From Selenomonas ruminantium subsp. ruminantium ATCC 12561 (lineage in GTDB: Bacteria; Bacillota; Negativicutes; Selenomonadales; Selenomonadaceae), in contig NZ_KE384127.1 in NCBI RefSeq assembly GCF_000424065.1, forward strand, positions 63,626 through 105,966: DNA of 42,341 nt. Direction: 5' to 3'. The position numbers were made by a program, and so were the translations under genes. The notes under the pieces are model-generated. The model worked only from the letters and a program-made list of their open reading frames with translations, did not search any database and was not told the origin of the DNA. This document shows, in pieces, positions 1-7,707 of this stretch (the first letter of the stretch is position 1; each line of letters begins with the position of its first letter).

Positions 1-250
1 GGGGGAGTGCTTTTTCTGTAGGAGCGACTGCCTGAACGCAGTGAAGGCCGGCCCGACGCAGGCAGCAACTAGAAAGCACGTTGAAAGACGCGCCGCTGGC
101 CTGCCCGGCGCATATAGCTAAACAGCGATTTCTGTCAGGGAGGGTCGTTTAGCGGAATCAGAAAAAGTACTCCCCCGTTCGCCCCTGCCCACGTATGAAC
201 AAGATACCTTTACCACGAACTGAACTCCACGACAAACTGCAATTTATTAA
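1..250 (+). repeat. Dispersed structured repeat, copy A
   Basis: First of three related copies (others at 28660-28870, inverted, and 29105-29351). The outer arms pair (GGGGAGTGCTTTTTCTG near 2-18 with CAGAAAAAGTACTCCCC near 158-174). Inside lie two conserved blocks, one at about 21-54 (GGAGCGACTGCCTGAACGCA and following bases) and one at about 90-112 (GCGCCGCTGG, then CTGCCCGGCGCA). The similarity with copy B continues past the hairpin to AAACTGCAATTTA near 236-248. It lies upstream of rnfB in the same orientation as copy B lies upstream of ulaE. It looks like a mobile structured element or RNA. The window starts inside or at its edge, so its left end is uncertain. Confidence 0.75.
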
Positions 251-308
251 AGGCTGGTCCTGGAATATATTCATTTCCTTCAAGAGGTAACGGATGAGGT
301 GGAGATAA

Positions 309-1139
309 ATGGAAAAAGCAATGATGATTATCGTCGTGCTGGTCGGTGTCGGTCTGTTTTTCGGCATCGTACTGGCACTAGCGGATAAGAAATTTTATAT
401 GGCGGTGAATCCGCTGATTAACGAGGTGGAGGAAATCCTCCCCAAAGGGCAGTGCGGCGCCTGTGGTTTTGCGGGGTGTGCCAAATATGCTGAAGCCGTG
501 GTCGAAGACCCCAGCGTTGCCCCGAATCTTTGCGTGCCGGGCAAGGCGGCTGTGGCGGCTAAAGTTGCTGAACTTACAGGCAAAAAAGCCGAAGTGACAG
601 AACCTAAGTATGCTGCGCTAAAATGTCGCGGCACGAAAACCGCTGCCGCCATGGCGGCCCATTACGAGGGTGTGCCGGACTGTGCGGCGGCCAAACTCAT
701 TCAGGGCGGCCCAAAGGGCTGCAAGTTTGGCTGTATTGGTTTTGGCAACTGCGTCAAGGCCTGTCCTTTTGGCGCTATGAGCATGGGGGCAGACGGCCTG
801 CCTGTGGTGGATAAGGATATCTGTACCGGCTGCGGCAAGTGCGTAGCAACCTGCCCGCAGGCGATTTTGACCTTGAAAGGTTTTCATGACCCTGTGGAGG
901 TCTTGTGCAGCTCCCATGATAAAGGCCCGGCAGCCAAGAAACTCTGCAAGAATGCCTGCATTGGCTGTGGCCTGTGTATGCGCAATTGCCCGCATGGCGC
1001 CATTAAGATTGATAATTTTGTCGCGGTAGTGGACAGCAGCAAGTGCCGGGAATGTACGGAAGCAACCTGCCTCGCAAAGTGTCCAACAGGTGCGATTAAG
1101 TCCGTTTTAACAGAAAAAGCAGCCGCTAAGACTGCTTAG
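309..1139 (+). CDS. rnfB: Rnf electron transport complex subunit B
   Basis: This is the iron-sulfur subunit of the membrane Rnf complex, which moves electrons from reduced ferredoxin to NAD and pumps cations. Residues about 5-26 form one N-terminal membrane helix. It is followed by the RnfB four-Cys motif (GQCGACGFAGCAKYAEAV, about 48-65), then Cys-rich 4Fe-4S motifs: CIGFGNCVKACPFGA, CTGCGKCVATCP, CIGCGLCMRNCP and a last C-rich set ending CLAKCPTGAI. The length of 276 residues fits the family. In many anaerobes rnfB closes the rnfCDGEA operon. Here about 300 bp with a structured repeat precede it, so either the operon is interrupted or rnfB has its own promoter. The start follows a purine-rich GGTGGAG stretch and begins with the membrane anchor. 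Confidence 0.95.
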   Translation: MEKAMMIIVVLVGVGLFFGIVLALADKKFYMAVNPLINEVEEILPKGQCGACGFAGCAKYAEAVVEDPSVAPNLCVPGKAAVAAKVAELTGKKAEVTEPKYAALKCRGTKTAAAMAAHYEGVPDCAAAKLIQGGPKGCKFGCIGFGNCVKACPFGAMSMGADGLPVVDKDICTGCGKCVATCPQAILTLKGFHDPVEVLCSSHDKGPAAKKLCKNACIGCGLCMRNCPHGAIKIDNFVAVVDSSKCRECTEATCLAKCPTGAIKSVLTEKAAAKTA

Positions 1140-1149
1140 GAGGGTAAAG

Positions 1150-2385
1150 ATGTTCTGGCGAAAACTATTTTTATTACTGGCAGCACTATGCTATGCAGCT
1201 ACTGGTCAGCTGGTGGAAGCTGTACCGCAGGACGCATTTCACAGTAAGTATCATTTGGTGCAGGCTGTTGTCCTGTCACGGCATAATATTCGGGCACCAC
1301 TGGCCAGTCCGGAGAAACTGGGAAAGATTACCACGCACGAGTGGCATGATTTTGGTGTAAATGGGGGGGAGCTTACCGCCCATGGTGCGCAGCTGGAAAA
1401 AAAGATGGGGGCGTACTGCCGTCTTTATTTCCAAAAGGAAGGACTGTTCTCTGCCGGTTATCAGCCTGAAGCAAGGGATATTCTCTTTTATGCAAATGCG
1501 TTCCAGCGTACCATTGCTACGGCTAAAGGCTTTGCCGCAGGTATGTTCCCCCAGGAGGTGCCGGTCAAGTACAAGGGCCATGTAAATGACGCTGACCCGG
1601 TATTCCTGCCGGGGCAGGGGGGGCATAAGGCGCCCTTTGATGAAAATCTGACAGCAGAACTTGCAGCATTGGGCGGAGATTCTGCCTTGACGCAAAGTGT
1701 GAGCGCTGGCGTGAAGACAGCGGCGGCACTTTTGGACAATCCGGAAATCAACACGGGCGAGTTTAAGGTGACTGTCCAGAATGGTGTCCATTTTGGCGGT
1801 TCTATCCGTCCGCTGATGACCGCCTGCGATGCCCTGACTTTGCAGTATTATGAGCTGGGCGACAGCCGGGCAAGTTTCGGGCATGAGCTGTCGTTTAACG
1901 AATGGCGGGATATTGCGGCGGTCAAGGATTTGGGGATTCATGTCTACCGGCATCTGCCCACCCTTTCCAGGGCTCTGGCACGGCCTGTGCTCTCCATTTT
2001 CCAGGAGGAAATGAACCTTCAGCGGAGAAAGTTCACCTTCCTGTGCGGCCATGATACCAATATTGCCTCGGTGATGGGCGCTTTGGAGGTCAAGCAGGCT
2101 GCCCTGCCGGAAACCATCGAGCAGGAAGCCCCTATCGGCTGCAAGCTGGTGGCAGAAGAATGGCAGAATAAGGAGGGGGAACGTTTTGTGGCCTTAAAGC
2201 TGGTCTATCCTTCGACCAGTCAGCTGCAGGGAAAAACGCCTATCGATGCAGATAATCCGCCACAGGCAGTGCCCTTGCATTTGCAAAATATCCATGCCAA
2301 TCCGGACGGCCTGATGACCATGCAGGATTTCCAGCAGCGGCTTACGGATGCTATTACCAGTGATGCTGAACTAATGAAAAATTGA
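1150..2385 (+). CDS. Histidine acid phosphatase family protein (Agp/phytase-like), secreted
   Basis: The N-terminus is a signal peptide (about residues 1-24, hydrophobic LFLLLAALCYA core, cleavage probably after VEA), so the enzyme should act outside the cytoplasmic membrane. Residues LSRHNIRAP form the catalytic RHxxRxP motif. The Asn version resembles E. coli glucose-1-phosphatase (RHNLRAP) rather than the RHGVRAP of phytase. The proton-donor motif appears later as CGHDTNIAS. The length of 411 residues fits histidine acid phosphatases. It likely releases phosphate from sugar phosphates or phytate; the exact substrate cannot be read. It starts 10 bp after rnfB behind AGGAGGG and ends before a hairpin at 2388-2422, so it is probably co-transcribed with rnfB although functionally unrelated. 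Confidence 0.88.
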   Translation: MFWRKLFLLLAALCYAATGQLVEAVPQDAFHSKYHLVQAVVLSRHNIRAPLASPEKLGKITTHEWHDFGVNGGELTAHGAQLEKKMGAYCRLYFQKEGLFSAGYQPEARDILFYANAFQRTIATAKGFAAGMFPQEVPVKYKGHVNDADPVFLPGQGGHKAPFDENLTAELAALGGDSALTQSVSAGVKTAAALLDNPEINTGEFKVTVQNGVHFGGSIRPLMTACDALTLQYYELGDSRASFGHELSFNEWRDIAAVKDLGIHVYRHLPTLSRALARPVLSIFQEEMNLQRRKFTFLCGHDTNIASVMGALEVKQAALPETIEQEAPIGCKLVAEEWQNKEGERFVALKLVYPSTSQLQGKTPIDADNPPQAVPLHLQNIHANPDGLMTMQDFQQRLTDAITSDAELMKN

Positions 2386-2387
2386 CA

Positions 2388-2422
2388 AAGAACCGGACGT
2401 ATGAGCAGTACGTCCGGTTCTT
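2388..2422 (+). terminator. Hairpin after the phosphatase gene
   Basis: Perfect stem AAGAACCGGACGTA / TACGTCCGGTTCTT with a 7-nt loop, directly after the stop codon. The T-run after the stem is weak, so termination is likely but not certain. Confidence 0.7.
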
Positions 2423-2562
2423 GGCTGTGTATTATATTTTAGGAGAGCTTTAACGAAAGCCTGAATATAATATAGCATTATTGAGAATGAAAATCAATAG
2501 TTTTTTGATATTTTTTCATAAACGAAAAGAGTTTCCAGGCTAAATTTTTATCCAAACCGCCG

Positions 2563-2922
2563 TAAAACCCCTAGCTTTAGCTATGGGGATATAAGGCAGA
2601 CAACTGCTAACTTTCGTAGTATAATAGATTTAACCTAAAGAATACGAAAGAAAGGAGAAGCCCTGCTACGATAGAAACTGGACGAATCGAAAAACAAGGC
2701 CATGGGCAACCAGTTCTTAGCAGGTTGAGGTTGCGTGTATCAACCTGCGGTGATTTAAAGACCTCACCGCTGTAAAGATAACAAGCATTCGCATACACAA
2801 ATACCGTGGGACACACGGGAATCTACGCTTTTGGAGATTGTGTAAGACGAGTTGACTTAGGCCAACTCGCTACGGTCGTTGAATTAAGAATCCCCTGCGT
2901 TTACACATGGGGAGTGTCAAGA
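2563..2922 (+). mobile_element. IS605-type element reduced to its ends (non-autonomous)
   Basis: The left end has the hairpin CCCCTAGC-TTTA-GCTATGGGG (2568-2588) followed by ATATAAGG. The right end has the hairpin CCCCTG...CATGGGG (2892-2912) followed by AGTGTCAA. Both are typical subterminal palindromes of IS200/IS605 elements. Only about 360 bp lie between them, too short for tnpB. No tnpA is present. A further hairpin CGAGTTG/CAACTCG (near 2848-2870) lies near the right end, where TnpB guide RNAs usually come from. It would need a transposase in trans to move. Confidence 0.7.
2626..2920 (+). pseudogene. Remnant of a tnpB C-terminal tail
   Basis: One frame reads RFNLKNTKERRSPATIETGR, continues for about 50 codons, hits TAA at 2773 and 2779, and resumes as NTVGHTGIYAFGDCV and VELRIPCVYTWGVSRIV. 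This resembles the low-complexity tail found after the zinc ribbon of Firmicute TnpB proteins. The RuvC and zinc-ribbon parts are gone, so no working protein is expected. The call rests on family resemblance and on the flanking IS605 ends. Confidence 0.5.
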
Positions 2923-2983
2923 ATTGTCATGGTTTGTGTCCATGAAATAAGTACATTTTTTAGGAAAGATGTGGAAGATATAG

Positions 2984-3020
2984 CACCCCGGCAGAATTGA
3001 CTTTTGCCGGGGTGTTTTTT
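2984..3020 (+). terminator. Rho-independent terminator
   Basis: Stem CACCCCGGCA(A) / TTGCCGGGGTG with a short loop, followed directly by TTTTTT. It lies just right of the IS605 relic and in front of iteron-like repeats. Confidence 0.8.
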
Positions 3021-3032
3021 GTCAGGAGTTGA

Positions 3033-3173
3033 TTCGAACGATTTGATAAAATTTCGAACGATTCTTTATTATGCTAAAGGGGTTAAGAATGCTTATGATG
3101 AAAGGCTTGACGGGCGATATGTGGAAAAACGTGCGTGATTCGTTCGAACGATTCGGCATATTTTTGAACGATT
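3033..3173. repeat. Four iteron-like repeats TTCGAACGATT
   Basis: Copies lie at 3033-3043, 3053-3063, 3143-3153 and, with one change (TTTGAACGATT), 3163-3173. They form two pairs; within each pair the copies start exactly 20 bp apart, about two helical turns, and the pairs are 110 bp apart. The inner TTCGAA is itself a palindrome. Such spacing suggests binding by a dimeric protein on one DNA face, for example a repressor or plasmid initiator. No protein here can be tied to it. Confidence 0.5.
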
Positions 3174-3229
3174 CTATTGGTCAAAAAATGGTTGGAGAGC
3201 CTAAAATGGGGATGGTGTCAGCCTGCTGT

Positions 3230-4250
3230 TAAGGCGTTTCCCGCCCTGCGGTGTCTTTGCTTTGGTGGACAGGAAAGGCGGGGCTGCCTTCGCATTCCCG
3301 CCTTTCCTGTCCACGTCGCCAGAGACACTAACGTATCTCGTCCAAATTGTAGTACTATCCGCACGTAGCTATCAAAGATACGGACATAAATTGACCAGTC
3401 AATTTTGATATGGGTAAATATTTTTCAAAAGTTAATGCGCAAGGGGGCGATTGTGGCGGGACGTGCGGACGCACCTCCCGCGCGTTACTGCTCGGCATCC
3501 GCAGGCCGCAGCTTTGTCGGTCAAAATCTGCAGCAAGGCGGGCGGCACTAAGGGCAGGGGGCCGTCTCTGCACATGGACACATCCGCGTCCATTCTCCGC
3601 CCCCTTTCCCCCTACGGCCCCGACCAGCGGGGCCTACCCTCTTTCCCCCGTTTTCCTGCCCTGCGGTGCTGTGGCTCCTCGGTCAGGAAGGGGAATAAGG
3701 TGCTGCGGATTAGGGGGACAGGGGGCTCGGCAGCCCTCCCTGCGGTCGGGGCGACTATGGCGGCCAGCGAGAGCGGAGCAGGATAACTCGCGCCGCCATA
3801 CCCCCTGCCCTCAGTGCCTATTACTGGTCAGAAGGGGGGGGAGAAGCCTGCTAGTCGTTCATGCGTAATCCCACCCATAGCGGTGTCCCGCTGCTTTGGT
3901 GGACATGGACGCTGGTGCCGACCTTGCGACCGGCACCAACTGTCCCTGTCCACGTCGCAGAAGAACACCGCCCCGCCCTAATAAAAGGCTATGCGTGGCA
4001 GGAAAGGTGGGGGCGGCGGACAGTCCGGCTCTATTCCTGCGGCGTTCCAGTCGTCAATCTCACGCGCCCGACGGGTGCTCAAGTCTTCGCACTATTTCCG
4101 CCGGGGTGTGAGCTTTCCTCCTTCCAGCGCTTAGTCATTCCGCCAGACAGACCGCCGCCGGTGTAACCCGTCACTGGCAACGCGTGTCCATTGCTTTTGG
4201 TGGACAGCTGCGCTATCCACGTCAGCACCGACACGGGGGCGATATCCTTT
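3230..4250. other. GC-rich repetitive stretch with no convincing gene
   Basis: Open frames exist in several phases but lack credible ribosome sites and recognisable domains. The stretch holds hairpins of a common form, (CTTT)GGTGGACA...TGTCCACGTCG, at about 3262-3325 (with the 16-bp stem GGACAGGAAAGGCGGG), 3892-3960 and 4192-4225. A block at 3449-3570 recurs in inverted orientation at 9425-9545. A TTGACCAGTCAA palindrome lies at 3391-3402. It is probably decayed mobile-element DNA or a structured non-coding region. Confidence 0.5.
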
Positions 4251-4516
4251 AGAGAAATTTGGACATAGGAAGGGAATATGATAATATAGGGCGAATAAGG
4301 TAATAAAATATTTCAAACTTAGCAGTTGTAAAACTGTCCAATAATTATTAAATCAGGTTATCTGAAATTAAATAGCAGAGACCTCCTCCGTTTCGTATAA
4401 TGAAGACAACTAATTTTGTTTAGAAAGTATCTCTATGACCTTGGAATTGCTCGTATTTCACAGACGGTACTGTTTTTTTAATATATAGCATTAAACTAAA
4501 GAATGGAGTTGAGAAC

Positions 4517-5458
4517 ATGTCAAGGTTTTGTAAAAAATGCAATATCCATTTAGATAATGATGAAAGTATCTTTTGCCCAAAATGTGGAGAAAAATTAGTC
4601 GATGATGGTTGGCAATGTAAAAACTGCAATACAAAAAACAGAGTGGAAGCGTTATTCTGTCAAAAGTGTGGCTCTCCCAAAGTTCAACCAGATTCTACTA
4701 AGAATTCATGTTTAGAATCTTATAATAAAAACGGGATAACTCCTAAAAAAATTACAGCATGTATTTTAGGTGTAATATTAATACTTGTTATAGGGGGTCT
4801 TGCGAATCAAAAGTATCAAAAACATAAAGAAGAAGTAGAACATCAACAATATATGGAGTGGCAAAAGCAAAATGAGAAAGAGATTGAAGAAAAAAAGACA
4901 ATTTTTTCTGACGACTATGGACTTACTACAATTTATTTTAATAAGGAAAATATAGATATTCTCGATACAAGAGCAATTTATTTTAAAGATATAGCCTTTA
5001 AACTTTCTACAGATTTAAAGGCTATACAACAAAACGATAGCATCGCAGAGTTTTTAGGTTATTCATCGGATGGTGAACATAGGCTTGTAATAGAAGTTCT
5101 TCCCCTAAATGACATTCTAAAAGAATATAAGAAATTAAGCGATATCCCTAAAAAAGATGAAGGAAGAGTTCAAGACGCAATGTCTAATTATATTAAAGAT
5201 TTAGCTGAAAGGAGACATGCCAGAGTCCATCTAAAGAACTCGGAAGCTTTTAAATACAATAAAATAGAATATTATGTAACGCTATCGACACAACAGACAG
5301 ATAAGTCTGAACGACAAACTGTTTATACATACTTAATACTAAATAAAAATGATGCTTATTTTATAACTGAAATATGTCCATATAATGACAATCCTTCTAG
5401 GGTCTCTAATTATTTTTGGGCAGCGGGAGTATTATATACTATTTGGTTAGAACAATGA
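4517..5458 (+). CDS. Zinc-ribbon membrane-anchored protein of unknown function
   Basis: 313 residues. Two zinc ribbons open the protein: CKKCNIHLDNDESIFCPKC (about 5-23) and CKNCNTKNRVEALFCQKC (about 35-52). A single membrane helix follows (about 80-98, ITACILGVILILVIGGLA), then a charged coiled stretch (about 100-128) and an extracytoplasmic domain of about 180 residues that I do not recognise. The layout recalls zinc-ribbon proteins with one membrane helix and a sensor-like outer domain. The start sits 8 bp after GGAG. DNA is much more AT-rich than its neighbours, which suggests transfer. It is the first of three co-directional genes, of which the third is another zinc-ribbon membrane protein. 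Confidence 0.75.
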   Translation: MSRFCKKCNIHLDNDESIFCPKCGEKLVDDGWQCKNCNTKNRVEALFCQKCGSPKVQPDSTKNSCLESYNKNGITPKKITACILGVILILVIGGLANQKYQKHKEEVEHQQYMEWQKQNEKEIEEKKTIFSDDYGLTTIYFNKENIDILDTRAIYFKDIAFKLSTDLKAIQQNDSIAEFLGYSSDGEHRLVIEVLPLNDILKEYKKLSDIPKKDEGRVQDAMSNYIKDLAERRHARVHLKNSEAFKYNKIEYYVTLSTQQTDKSERQTVYTYLILNKNDAYFITEICPYNDNPSRVSNYFWAAGVLYTIWLEQ

Positions 5459-5506
5459 TTAATTGCAATGCTTAATTGAACAAATGAAGGAAGAAGGTGA
5501 TACTTA

Positions 5507-5707
5507 ATGTTACTTTTCTGGATTATATTTGTAATAGGGATGTCATACTATTGTAGAGCAATACGGGCTAGTTATAAACAAAAAAATTATGGCAAAATGT
5601 TTACTTTTACCATTTTGATGTTTATCTTCTTCGGCCTATCTATGGTCATAAAGACAATATCCCAGCAAGCTATTAGAGAATCGGTTAAGCGCTCTATGGG
5701 ACTATAA
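5507..5707 (+). CDS. Small membrane protein, unknown
   Basis: 66 residues with two predicted membrane segments (about 1-16, LLFWIIFVIGMSYYC, and about 31-48, FTFTILMFIFFGLSMVI) joined by a short basic loop. It starts after GAAGGAAGAAGG, 48 bp after the larger zinc-ribbon gene, and ends 6 bp before the next gene, so it is likely in the same operon. No family recognised. AT-rich like its neighbours. Confidence 0.6.
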   Translation: MLLFWIIFVIGMSYYCRAIRASYKQKNYGKMFTFTILMFIFFGLSMVIKTISQQAIRESVKRSMGL

Positions 5708-5713
5708 AAGAAG

Positions 5714-6052
5714 GTGGCTATTTTGTTTTGTCACAAATGTGGTAAAAAGCTTTCAAATGATGTTGATTTCTGTATATACTGTGGTGCAAAAGCAATAAAA
5801 CTAGAGGGAACAATTAGTGATATCACAACGCTACATGATAGCGAGTCTCCCCAAAAGAATACTGCAGAAATAGAAAAGGAAAATATTTCGATAATGAATG
5901 ATTGTACTTCCTTAAATAATTCTAAACAGAGTTTAGATAATTCTGCACAAGAATCAATCAAAGATAGTGATATTACAACAGATGATTATTCGATTTGGTC
6001 TGGTATTGCATTTATCGGTGTAATGCTAATTTATGGCTTACTATTCACATAA
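5714..6052 (+). CDS. Zinc-ribbon protein with C-terminal membrane helix
   Basis: 112 residues from a GTG start preceded by AAGAAGG. One zinc ribbon at the N-terminus (CHKCGKKLSNDVDFCIYCG, about 6-24), a hydrophilic Ser/Asp/Asn-rich linker (about 25-90) and one C-terminal membrane helix (about 94-111). It looks like a tail-anchored relative of the first gene of the cassette, with the two ribbon proteins possibly meeting at the membrane. Function unknown. Confidence 0.65.
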   Translation: MAILFCHKCGKKLSNDVDFCIYCGAKAIKLEGTISDITTLHDSESPQKNTAEIEKENISIMNDCTSLNNSKQSLDNSAQESIKDSDITTDDYSIWSGIAFIGVMLIYGLLFT

Positions 6053-6475
6053 AATTTTTCATACTTAATATGTACAAGAATCATTGAGAAATAAATATTC
6101 TTGCTGATGAACTAGCCTCCGGTAATACACGGTTTACCTTTACCATGAGAGGTAAAGTGGGAGACTGATTGGTCAAATGACTGGTCAGTAGCTTCTTTGT
6201 GCTATTTAGTATGAAATTTATATTGGACAATTTTTTACGTCAGTTTCAAGTGGGGGGCGGAAAAAAATCCTTGCATTTGACCGGTCAACTCCATAATATA
6301 GGAATTGAAAGAACTTTCCCGTGTAAATCCTAACTGAATACATATCGGAAATGACAAATTTTACGCTATCTGGCGCGAGACTGCGCTTAGATATATTTGG
6401 GTTGTCATTCCGCATAGAAGCCGCAGGGGTGATGACCTTGCGGCTTTTATGCGTTTTTATGAAGGAGGGAAAATT
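6053..6475. other. Gap of about 420 bp before the DUF1659 cassette
   Basis: No credible gene. It contains the palindrome-type sites TGACTGGTCA (6178-6187) and TTGACCGGTCAA (6277-6288). The latter belongs to a motif recurring across this accessory region. A terminator-like hairpin lies at the right end. Confidence 0.5.
6418..6449 (+). terminator. Terminator-like hairpin
   Basis: AAGCCGCA / TGCGGCTT with a loop of about 13 nt, then TTATGCGTTTTT. It lies just before the ribosome site of the next gene, so it could be an attenuator rather than the end of an upstream transcript. Confidence 0.55.
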
Positions 6476-6700
6476 ATGCCTACCATTCGTTCGAAACAGA
6501 CCACTACGCTGAAAATCACCCGTGTAAAGGGCACGTCTAGCACAGGTAAGGACACCCATGATTACGTCAATCTTTCCGTCAATCCAGAGCTGGAGGACGG
6601 GGACGTGCTTTCCATTGGGCAGAAGCTCAGCAATTTGCAGAAATATCCCGTTGACGGTATTGGGCGCATTGACGCTAGTTCCTTGGCAGAAGAACATTAA
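6476..6700 (+). CDS. DUF1659 family small protein
   Basis: 74 residues from the ATG 8 bp after GAAGGAGGG (an earlier in-frame ATG at 6449 has no ribosome site). The pattern of beta strands and the stretch YVNLSVNPELEDGDVLSIGQ followed by a Leu-rich helix fit DUF1659, a small family of unknown role in Firmicutes. It is the first gene of a compact series of five (spacings 13, 65, 14 and 12 bp). DUF1659 and DUF2922 genes are commonly found side by side, often with yvrJ. Confidence 0.75.
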   Translation: MPTIRSKQTTTLKITRVKGTSSTGKDTHDYVNLSVNPELEDGDVLSIGQKLSNLQKYPVDGIGRIDASSLAEEH

Positions 6701-6713
6701 GGAGGGCTAGACC

Positions 6714-6926
6714 ATGAAAGAAACGCTTTTGATTGAGTTCGCGGTGGAAAACGGCAAAAATACCACCATTTCCATCCCCGACCCGCGCACGGATGTGACC
6801 AAGGCGGATGTATCTGCGGCGGCAGATGAAATCGTGGCCAAGAAGGCCGTCCTTTCTGCCGGAAATCCGGTGAGCGCCTTCAAACGGGCTTATGTCCGCA
6901 CCATTGAGGAGACGGAGTTGGCGTAA
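6714..6926 (+). CDS. DUF2922 family small protein
   Basis: 70 residues after GGAGGG. MKETLLIEFAVENGKNTTIS followed by IPDPRTDVTKADVSAAADEI is the usual DUF2922 pattern: a beta strand, a Gly-Lys turn, a second strand ending in a P-P motif, then a helix. Partner of the preceding DUF1659 gene. Function unknown. Confidence 0.78.
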   Translation: MKETLLIEFAVENGKNTTISIPDPRTDVTKADVSAAADEIVAKKAVLSAGNPVSAFKRAYVRTIEETELA

Positions 6927-6991
6927 TTGCCGCTGAATAGACGTAGAGGAGGCCGCAGACTAGCGGCCTCTTTTGGTAAGGAGGGACGAGC

Positions 6992-7198
6992 ATGCGCGTG
7001 AATTCGACGACGAACCTGAAAATTGCCTGTGTGATTGGCTGTGAAAATAACCGGGATGTTTGTAAAATTATTCATTTGCGGGTCAATCCCGAGGCGACGG
7101 ACGATGACCTGCTCTTTGCCGGCAAGACCATTGCCGCATTGCAGACACTTCCCCTGCATAGTATTGACCGTGCAGATTGCTGTGATTTGACCGAATAA
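6992..7198 (+). CDS. Second DUF1659-like small protein
   Basis: 68 residues behind AAGGAGGG. It aligns with the protein at 6476-6700 (STTNLKI..., HLRVNPEATDDDLLFAGKTI against NLSVNPELEDGDVLSIGQKL) but is clearly diverged and has four extra Cys residues. It is the second member of a duplicated DUF1659-DUF2922 pair. Confidence 0.7.
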   Translation: MRVNSTTNLKIACVIGCENNRDVCKIIHLRVNPEATDDDLLFAGKTIAALQTLPLHSIDRADCCDLTE

Positions 7199-7212
7199 GG
7201 AGGGGCTGACCT

Positions 7213-7431
7213 GTGGTAGAAACAACGCTGATGATTATTTTTTGGCTGGATAATGGCAGAACCATGACCCTTTCCATCCCGAACCCGCGCAGCGACTTGA
7301 CGCAAAGAGAGGTCAGCATGGCCATGTTTGAACTCTTGAAACGCGGGCTTATCCTGTCGGAAAACGGAGGGCGGGCAACCGCGGTCAAGCACATGTACCT
7401 GCGGATTGTGGATGAACAGCTCCTGCCATAA
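7213..7431 (+). CDS. Second DUF2922-like small protein
   Basis: 72 residues from a GTG start after AAGGAGGGG. VETTLMIIFWLDNGRTMTLS then IPNPRSDLTQREV matches the DUF2922 pattern and the protein at 6714-6926. It completes the duplicated pair and lies 12 bp before yvrJ. Confidence 0.72.
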   Translation: MVETTLMIIFWLDNGRTMTLSIPNPRSDLTQREVSMAMFELLKRGLILSENGGRATAVKHMYLRIVDEQLLP

Positions 7432-7443
7432 GGGGGCGAAAAG

Positions 7444-7593
7444 ATGGAGCAGACCATACTCACCGCCGTTTCGGCTGTGGGCTTTCCCATTGTCGTGACG
7501 TTCTACCTATTGACCAGCTTTCAGAAGTCAATGGATAAATTCACCGATAAGCTGGGGGAGCTGATACAGGAACTTAGGCGGTTTGAAAAATGA
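7444..7593 (+). CDS. YvrJ family small membrane protein
   Basis: 49 residues. One N-terminal membrane helix (about 4-26, including VSAVGFPIVVTFYLLTSF) followed by an amphipathic coiled-coil-like stretch (KSMDKFTDKLGELIQELRRF). This is the YvrJ pattern (GFPI in the helix, then K/E repeats). The ribosome site GGGGG lies 6-10 bp upstream. YvrJ commonly follows DUF1659-DUF2922 pairs; a holin-like role has been suggested only from size and topology. It is easily missed because of its length. Confidence 0.75.
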   Translation: MEQTILTAVSAVGFPIVVTFYLLTSFQKSMDKFTDKLGELIQELRRFEK

Positions 7594-7607
7594 CGAAGGC
7601 GGGCGGC

Positions 7608-7618
7608 TGACCGGTCAA
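7608..7618. promoter_or_regulatory. TGACCGGTCAA palindromic site
   Basis: One of the recurring TGACCGGTCA-type palindromes, in the context GGGCGGCTGACCGGTCAA. The same GGGCGGCTGAC lead-in occurs at 9613-9623 and near 15252. It lies in the gap between convergently arranged yvrJ and the T5orf172 gene. Candidate operator; the binding protein is unknown. Confidence 0.35.
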
Positions 7619-7707
7619 TTTTGACAGTTAGGCGCCCATCTTTTTGCTTTCTACCCATAACTCCGTACCTGTATCCGTAGGATTGTTTCGACTATGCGGA
7701 GTTTGAG

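Noticed and set aside
3410-3868. 152-codon frame in the GC-rich block
   Set aside because: Several phases are open at once, it is Arg/Pro/Ala-rich, lacks a domain, and the similar block at 9425-9545 does not keep a full frame.
6218-6697. 159-codon minus-strand frame over the first DUF1659 gene
   Set aside because: Covers a well-supported gene and a terminator hairpin; no start signal.
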